NCBI RefSeq assembly: GCF_025352645.1
Contig: NZ_JANXSO010000107.1
Span: 1 to 40,971 of the forward strand
DNA length: 40,971 nt
Origin: Iodobacter sp.
GTDB lineage: Bacteria > Pseudomonadota > Gammaproteobacteria > Burkholderiales > Chitinibacteraceae
Reading direction: 5' to 3'
Part shown: positions 36,151 through 40,971 of the stretch, piece after piece
Layout: each line of letters opens with the position of its first letter
How positions within the stretch are numbered: position 1 is the first letter of the stretch
Notes under the pieces: model-generated
What the model was told of the DNA's origin: nothing
The model's database searches: none
Seen by the model: only the letters and a program-made list of their open reading frames with translations
Position numbers and translations under genes: made by a program

Positions 36151-37113
36151 TCAGGCCGCTGCGCCTAATAAACGCAATACAGCCATAGCGCCAAGACGGG
36201 TGTTATCTCCTGCCAACCACATAGATACACCTTGACCACTGGCACGCACGCGGCTTACCCAAACTTTATCGCCACCAATTACGTCCTGTGGTGTAGCTAA
36301 GCCAGCGCTACCCTGCGCCTCTAAGAAGTACACGCCTTCTGCATCGCTCAATGCCGCTTTTAATGTGTTTAAGCTGATATCTTCGGCAAAGCGCACATTT
36401 AAGCTGATGCCGTGGCCAAAAAACATCGGCACGCGGGCACACGTTAAGGACATTGGCACGTCAGTAAATATGCTGGCCACTTCGCCAATGATGCGCTGCT
36501 CTTCCACGCTTGCACCGTACTCATCCACAGCGCCTGCCACCGGGTGCAAATTAAACGCCATGCGCTTTGGATAAACATGGCTTTGTACTTCACTTTGGGC
36601 AAACAGGGCGCGGGTCTGCTCAGATAGCTCATCAATCGCCGCCTTACCGTCTTGCGATACCGACAACATAGCCGTAACGGTTAAGCCAGAGAAGGGTGCT
36701 GCTTTAGCCAAGGCCTTGAGCACAGGCAACAAAATGGTGGTGACTTGATGCGGCAAACGTGCCACGCCACCTTTCTTTAGCCGAGCATCTGCTTCTGCCA
36801 ATGGCGCATCCGCACCGCCGCTTAAATCTACCACTGCCGCACCTGATTCAGCCGCTATCGTGGCATATTGCGCTGCCGCGGCAGTATCTTCGCCACAAAA
36901 CACCACCAAATCGGGCACTTGCCAGTTAAATTCATCCAGGGCAAGAATTGGGAAATCTTGGCCGCGAAACTCCACCATCTCGCCTTCATCTTCAAGCGCT
37001 AAAGGGAAAAAAGTAGAGAATGACTGGGACGTTGCTCCCAACACCTCCAATAATGTTTCGCCCGAAGTGCTATTAGCGCCGATTACCGCCAGAGAAAGTG
37101 GTTTTGTTGCCAT
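36151..37113 (-). CDS. usg: USG-1-type homologue of aspartate-semialdehyde dehydrogenase, lacking the catalytic Cys
   Basis: The 320-residue protein has the Asd fold: N-terminal Rossmann start LAVIGANSTSGETLLEVLG, VVDLSGGADAP, then FNLHPVAGAVDEYGASVEEQ and VPMFFGHGISLNV. At the catalytic site, where Asd has N-P-N-C-T-T, it reads RLPHQVTTILLPVLKAL, with no Cys. E. coli USG-1 has VPDSLTSQLLAALKPL at the same place, so this is a Usg-like paralogue rather than true Asd. Its function is unknown. The ATG at 37113 is preceded by AAAGGA. It follows leuB with a small terminator-like hairpin between. In related genomes usg often sits between leuB and asd; here no asd follows. Confidence 0.85.
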   Translation of the reverse strand: MATKPLSLAVIGANSTSGETLLEVLGATSQSFSTFFPLALEDEGEMVEFRGQDFPILALDEFNWQVPDLVVFCGEDTAAAAQYATIAAESGAAVVDLSGGADAPLAEADARLKKGGVARLPHQVTTILLPVLKALAKAAPFSGLTVTAMLSVSQDGKAAIDELSEQTRALFAQSEVQSHVYPKRMAFNLHPVAGAVDEYGASVEEQRIIGEVASIFTDVPMSLTCARVPMFFGHGISLNVRFAEDISLNTLKAALSDAEGVYFLEAQGSAGLATPQDVIGGDKVWVSRVRASGQGVSMWLAGDNTRLGAMAVLRLLGAAA

Positions 37114-37129
37114 GATCCAGTCCTTTAAT

Positions 37130-37163
37130 TTACTAAAACAAACAGGGCGCAATATGCGCCCTG
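37130..37163 (-). terminator. Terminator-like hairpin between leuB and usg
   Basis: CAGGGCGCA (37143-37151) pairs with TGCGCCCTG (37155-37163). On the minus strand it is followed by TTTGTTTTAG. It likely reduces read-through from leuB into usg. Confidence 0.65.
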
Positions 37164-37227
37164 CTTATAAATGCGTCCAGCGGTCTATTTTACAAGCCTT
37201 ATACCGCCGCGTCTGCGTGCTAAATAC

Positions 37228-38292
37228 TTAAAGCGCCGCCACCACGGCATCGCCCATTTCTGAGCAGCTTACTTTGCGAGTGCCTTCTTCATAAATATCG
37301 GCCGTGCGTAGGCCATCGGCCAATACTTTTTTCACGGCGTTTTCAATACGTAGCGCAACTGCTTCCAGATTAAAGCTGTAACGCATCATCATGGCCACCG
37401 ATAAAATAGTCGCCAGCGGATTAGCAATATTTTTACCCGCGATATCCGGTGCAGAGCCATGGCTAGGTTCGTACAAGCCTTTGTGATTTTTATCAAGCGA
37501 CGCCGAAGGCAGCATGCCAATCGAGCCAGTCAGCATAGAGGCTTCATCACTTAAGATATCGCCAAAGATATTGCCAGTGACCATCACATCAAACTGCTTA
37601 GGGTTACGCACCAGCTGCATAGCGGCGTTATCAACATACATATGCGTCAACGTGACCTCAGGGTATTCCTTAGCCACATCAATCATGATTTCTTTCCAGA
37701 ATTCGGTGGTTTCCAGCACGTTGGCTTTATCCACCGAACACAATTTTTTATTGCGCTTCATGGCAATATTAAAGGCCACATGCGCGATACGGCGTACTTC
37801 GGATTCGGCGTAAAGCATGGTATTAAAGCCCTCACGCTCACCGGCTTCATTAATGCGAATACCACGGGGCTGACCAAAGTAAATGTCGCCAGTCAGCTCG
37901 CGCACAATCATAATATCTAGGCCGCTCACCACTTCAGGCTTAAGCGTAGAGGCATTCGCCAGCTCTGGGTACAAAATAGCCGGGCGTAAATTGGCGAATA
38001 ATTGCAAGTCTTTACGAATCGCCAACAGGCCGCGCTCTGGGCGCAAAGGCCGATCCAGATTATCGTAAGCAGGGCCACCCACCGCACCCAGCAACACCGC
38101 ATCTGCTTCCCGCGCTAGCTTTTGGGTGACTTCAGGATAGGGCGAGCCGTATTGATCGTAAGCAGCACCACCCAGTGGCGCTTCGGTCAGCTCCATCACA
38201 AGGCCTTCTTGCTGCAAAACATTCAGCACTTTTCTCGCCTGAGCAACAATTTCTGGGCCAATGCCATCGCCTGGCAATACTGCAATCTTCAT
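37228..38292 (-). CDS. leuB: 3-isopropylmalate dehydrogenase
   Basis: The 354-residue enzyme starts [19 protein letters not shown] and carries [34 protein letters not shown], the substrate Lys/Asp region [38 protein letters not shown] and the NAD site [13 protein letters not shown]. It oxidises and decarboxylates 3-isopropylmalate in leucine synthesis, in the cytoplasm. AGAGG precedes the ATG. In many betaproteobacteria leuC and leuD lie immediately upstream of leuB. Here a DUF1653 gene, an IS481 element and prophage sequence lie there, so leuCD are not adjacent within this window. Confidence 0.96.
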   Translation of the reverse strand: MKIAVLPGDGIGPEIVAQARKVLNVLQQEGLVMELTEAPLGGAAYDQYGSPYPEVTQKLAREADAVLLGAVGGPAYDNLDRPLRPERGLLAIRKDLQLFANLRPAILYPELANASTLKPEVVSGLDIMIVRELTGDIYFGQPRGIRINEAGEREGFNTMLYAESEVRRIAHVAFNIAMKRNKKLCSVDKANVLETTEFWKEIMIDVAKEYPEVTLTHMYVDNAAMQLVRNPKQFDVMVTGNIFGDILSDEASMLTGSIGMLPSASLDKNHKGLYEPSHGSAPDIAGKNIANPLATILSVAMMMRYSFNLEAVALRIENAVKKVLADGLRTADIYEEGTRKVSCSEMGDAVVAAL

Positions 38293-38527
38293 ACAATCAA
38301 CCTCTGCTAATCATTTAAATGGATGATCAACGCTACCCAATATTCGCGTCAATTTTCTGGCCAGCGCCTGCCCCACTGCTGCATCCTGCAAATAAAGCCC
38401 AATTACAAATGCAACAAAGCGAAATACAATACGCGTAAAGATTCGCCTTGGATCTTACCTGCTATCCCCTGACACGCCAAGAAGTCATGCCGTGCCACCT
38501 TACATGCACAATACAAAAGTAGAGATG

Positions 38528-38743
38528 ATGAGTAGCATAAAAAACGGCATTTACCAGCACCACAAAGGCCCACTTTATCAAGTGATTGGCCTTGCAAAAC
38601 ACAGTGAAACCGAGGAAGAAATGGTGGTTTACCGCTGCCTTTATGGCGACTTTGATCTTTGGGTGCGGCCTTTAACCATGTTTACTGAAATACTGATAAT
38701 TGATGGCGAAAGTATTCCCCGCTTTCGCTGGCATTCTAAATAA
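38528..38743 (+). CDS. DUF1653 family protein
   Basis: The 71-residue protein is almost entirely the DUF1653 core: IYQHHKGPLYQVIGLAKHSE, then TEEEMVVYRCLYGDFDLWVR, PLTMFTEILIIDGESIPRF. Such small soluble proteins have an SH3-like barrel and unknown function. The start is uncertain; ATG 38525, 38528 and 38504 are all in frame, and I chose 38528 because it gives the usual length. Divergent from leuB. The insertion sequence begins about 35-50 bases after its stop. Confidence 0.8.
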   Translation: MSSIKNGIYQHHKGPLYQVIGLAKHSETEEEMVVYRCLYGDFDLWVRPLTMFTEILIIDGESIPRFRWHSK

Positions 38744-38792
38744 ATACAAAGACTTAAGCCGCTTCAAACACCCCTTCGGTAAGGTTCACACT

Positions 38793-40075
38793 CATAGGTA
38801 ACACATTCGTCCAAGGACATAGGTAACACTTCTCTGGTTTGTGATACGCACAACTGGAGCACGTTATGCCGTGGAATGAGGTGAAACCGATGGATGAAAA
38901 AGTGAAATTTATCGCCGAATATTTACGGGCCGATTTAACCTTTAAAGCCTTGTGTTTGCTGTATGGGATCAGTCGTAAAACGGGCTACAAATGGGTGCAG
39001 CGCTATCACGCTTTAGGCATTAATGGCTTGCAATGGCAAAGTCGTCGCCCGCATCACTCGGCTGTCACCCCCTATGTGGTGCGTCAAGCGGTGCTGGAGT
39101 ATCGCAATTACAAGGGCGATATCCTTGGTGCAAAGAAAATCCATCCGCTGTTGGCGACGCGTTTCGACGAATCACTGCTTCCATCAAAGACGACGATTAA
39201 CAATATTTTGAAAATAGCGGGCTGCGTCAAAACACGTCGTCGAGCTCAGCGTACACCCCGCTCGATTCAACCGCTCAAGGCGGCTACAAGCGCGAACCAA
39301 CTGTGGAGTGTCGACTACAAAGGGCAATTCAAGCTCGCCAATGGCCAGTGGTGTTATCCCTTGACGATCATGGATCATGCCAGCCGTTACTTGCTGGGTT
39401 GCCAAGGATTCAGTAGCACCTCAGTCGCAGATGCCAAGGCCGTGTTTGAACGATTGTTTCGCCAATATGGCTTGCCGGAGCGAATTCGCAGTGATAACGG
39501 CGCACCGTTTGCCAGCACGGGAGTCGGTGGGCTATCCAAGCTATCGATTTGGTGGATTCGCTTAGGGATTATTCCGGAACGAATTACCCCCGGAAAGCCG
39601 CAGCAGAATGGTCGGCATGAACGGATGCATCGGACGTTAAAGCTACGGATCGGCTCGCTTGGTGTAGAGGATTTACCGCGGCAACAGGTGATTTTAGATG
39701 AATTTCAGCGTCACTATAACGACGATCGTCTACACGAAGGATTAGGGCAACAGGTACCGAAATCGGTCTATCAAGCCTCGACGCGCAGCTACCCTGAAAT
39801 GCTGCCTGAGTTGGTTTACCCCAGCTATTTTGAGCGAGGACGTGTCTGTCAAAACGGGCTGATTTATTGGCATAGTTTGCGCATCTATATCGGCTATGTA
39901 TTGCGTGGTGAATGGGTGGGTTTGGAGCAGGTGGGTGAAGCGATGTGGGACGTTTACTTTGGGCCGATTCGACTAGGTTCGTTTGATGAGCGACAGGTAA
40001 CAGGTGCAAAAAATGATTACTTAACTTTAACGCGAAAAGTGTCACCTATGTCTGTGGACTAAAGTGTTACCTATG
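38793..40075 (+). mobile_element. IS481-type insertion sequence with about 39-bp imperfect inverted repeats
   Basis: The left end 38793-38831 and right end 40075-40037 (read inward) share CATAGGTAACAC, GTCCA and ACATAGGTRACACTT in register. Each end carries two copies of CATAGGT(A/G)ACAC, 25-27 bp apart. An AAGGT motif just outside both ends (38781, and the complement near 40087) may mean that the true ends reach about 38778 and 40090. The single transposase gene fills the inside. No target duplication could be assigned. Confidence 0.75.
38866..40062 (+). CDS. IS481-family transposase
   Basis: The 398-residue transposase begins MPWNEVKPMDEKVKFIAEYL, has a helix-turn-helix (FKALCLLYGISRKTGYKWVQRY), a second basic helical segment, and an rve/DDE integrase core: first Asp in LWSVDYKGQF, second in IRSDNGAPFAS, Glu in GRHERMHRTLK. 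The frame is intact to the TAA at the right end, so the element may be active. The stop codon lies inside the right inverted repeat. The unusual C-terminal beta-rich tail (RIYIGYVLRGEWVGLEQVG) is common in this group. Confidence 0.92.
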   Translation: MPWNEVKPMDEKVKFIAEYLRADLTFKALCLLYGISRKTGYKWVQRYHALGINGLQWQSRRPHHSAVTPYVVRQAVLEYRNYKGDILGAKKIHPLLATRFDESLLPSKTTINNILKIAGCVKTRRRAQRTPRSIQPLKAATSANQLWSVDYKGQFKLANGQWCYPLTIMDHASRYLLGCQGFSSTSVADAKAVFERLFRQYGLPERIRSDNGAPFASTGVGGLSKLSIWWIRLGIIPERITPGKPQQNGRHERMHRTLKLRIGSLGVEDLPRQQVILDEFQRHYNDDRLHEGLGQQVPKSVYQASTRSYPEMLPELVYPSYFERGRVCQNGLIYWHSLRIYIGYVLRGEWVGLEQVGEAMWDVYFGPIRLGSFDERQVTGAKNDYLTLTRKVSPMSVD

Positions 40076-40133
40076 TCCTTGACCTTTACACACGTGGGGT
40101 TTCAACGGATTGCAGCAGCATAGCCAGCTCCTT

Positions 40134-40966
40134 TTAAAAATTTACCGGGTTGGTAATGGCAGCGCTCCACATTGGATCAGTTGTGGTTCGAGGCGATACT
40201 TTTACCCCTCCTCCTGCATATGGAGAAGCAGGGTGCAAGGGACAAATGGAAGTGTTCGCAGCTATAATTGGCTTTAATAATTCAGTACCGAAAAGAATAG
40301 ATCCTACCCCCATATCAGAATCACTACTGATGGTATATTCCATCCCCCCGCCACGCAGGTAAATAATTCGTCCAATCAGTGAACTTTCAATGGCAGCGAC
40401 GGATTGGTGATATGCAAAACCGTAATACATCAATCTGGTTAGAGTAAAGTCGCTCCATGCAACACCACGCACCCATAGTTCTAGCAATAAACCTGCTACA
40501 TGATCTGCTCCTAATGATGCAGGGTGAGCCGAATTGTAATAGCGATACACAATCAATCGCGTCAATTTATGCTCTGGTGAAAAGAGGACAGGAACGGGGT
40601 AATAGGTATTCACATCCCCACCAACAATAATCGTTGTTGCAAACGGTAAACTACTGATCTTTTGGTTTATGGCATCTTGCACAAATGCGGTATTTGCTCC
40701 CAAAAAAGAAGAATCACCCCGCGAAGCGGTTGGAAATGTAGGCTTATCCGTAAAGTTAGGGCTTTTTAACGGGGCCAGTCGCCCCAACCGTTTGGCCAGT
40801 TGGCCTGAATCCCCAGCATCCAGTACCCCCCCCCTTCGCCGGTAATAGCATTCGCAATCTCATCTTGCACAGAATTCAGCCATGCTGCAGGCAGCACGGT
40901 ACCCAGCGTGCCGGTAACGGGATTGCCATCTACAAATTTATTATCTGCCGTGCCAATTTTCTGCAT
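40134..40966 (-). pseudogene. Prophage tail-fibre gene, out of frame at a G9 tract
   Basis: ATG 40966 opens MQKIGTADNKFVDGNPVTGT, then LGTVLPAAWLNSVQDEIANA, a frequent phage tail-fibre N-terminus. After ITGE a run of nine G (C9 at 40826-40834 on the plus strand) shifts the reading into a short tail ending at 40766. The alternative frame after the run, VLDAGDSGQLAKRLGRLAPL onward, continues openly for about 230 codons to TAA 40136-40134, with a typical fibre linker (SPNFTDKPTFPTASRGDS). Seven or ten G would restore one protein of about 276-277 residues. It could be a phase-variable switch caught in the off state, a decayed gene or a sequencing slip. The C-terminus likely binds a host-surface receptor. 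The prophage extends beyond the window. Confidence 0.7.
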
Positions 40967-40971
40967 ATCAA

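Noticed and set aside
36151-37113. Annotation as catalytic aspartate-semialdehyde dehydrogenase (asd)
   Set aside because: The catalytic Cys of the N-P-N-C-T-T motif is absent, and the local sequence follows the USG-1 pattern instead.

Overview
The window looks like chromosome of a betaproteobacterium of the Neisseriales, probably Chromobacteriaceae and close to Iodobacter. This is inferred from protein flavour, moderate GC, Neisseria-like dRS3-type repeats (ATTCCC...GGGAAT) and a leuB-usg pair. There are no rRNA or tRNA genes and no CRISPR array.

Layout. (1) 1-540: an IS630-family transposase 3' end abuts a decayed RHS/YD-repeat fragment. (2) 0.8-4.1 kb: a minus-strand operon of rubredoxin (too short for routine ORF calling), a TIM-barrel sugar-isomerase-like enzyme and an RhtB/LysE exporter, divergent from a MocR regulator. 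(3) 4.3-8.8 kb: a lipoprotein gene split by an in-frame TGA, a secreted alpha/beta hydrolase with a beta-helix-like tail, and a GT4 glycosyltransferase, followed by a frameshifted HD-hydrolase remnant. (4) 9.3-14.0 kb: a qseE-qseG-qseF (GlrK/QseG/GlrR-type) operon, followed directly by two small genes for secreted proteins. Each small gene has a consensus sigma-54 promoter preceded by two TGTC-N10-GACA-like sites in identical spacing (64 bp between sites, 81 bp to the -24 element). This looks like a self-contained sensor, activator and target module and is the most interesting part of the window. (5) 14.0-19.5 kb: unusual genes, namely an isochorismatase-like protein, a DUF2809 membrane protein, an 892-residue Lcl(DUF1566)-Hsp70/actin-ATPase fusion and a divergent orphan. 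(6) 19.7-29.8 kb: a complete maltose/maltodextrin locus on the minus strand, in transcription order LacI-type regulator, lamB, GH13 alpha-glucosidase, malK, malE, malF, malG. (7) 30.0-36 kb: a decayed hybrid histidine kinase, a Na+/Ca2+-exchanger-type protein, an FMN reductase, an acidic orphan, phospholipase A1 and a DUF1345 membrane protein. (8) 36.1-38.7 kb: usg (an Asd homologue lacking the catalytic Cys), leuB and a DUF1653 gene. (9) 38.8-40.97 kb: an IS481-type element and a prophage tail-fibre gene interrupted at a run of nine G.

A composite inverted-repeat element of about 75-95 bp recurs in intergenic gaps (23735, 26731 and 34802, with decayed or partial copies at 7366 and 512). Its end sequences differ between copies but always match within a copy. 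A second repeat built on CACAGAG/CTCTGTG occurs at 22288 and, in part, at 26943.

All functions are read from the sequence and from remembered family motifs; no database search was run.
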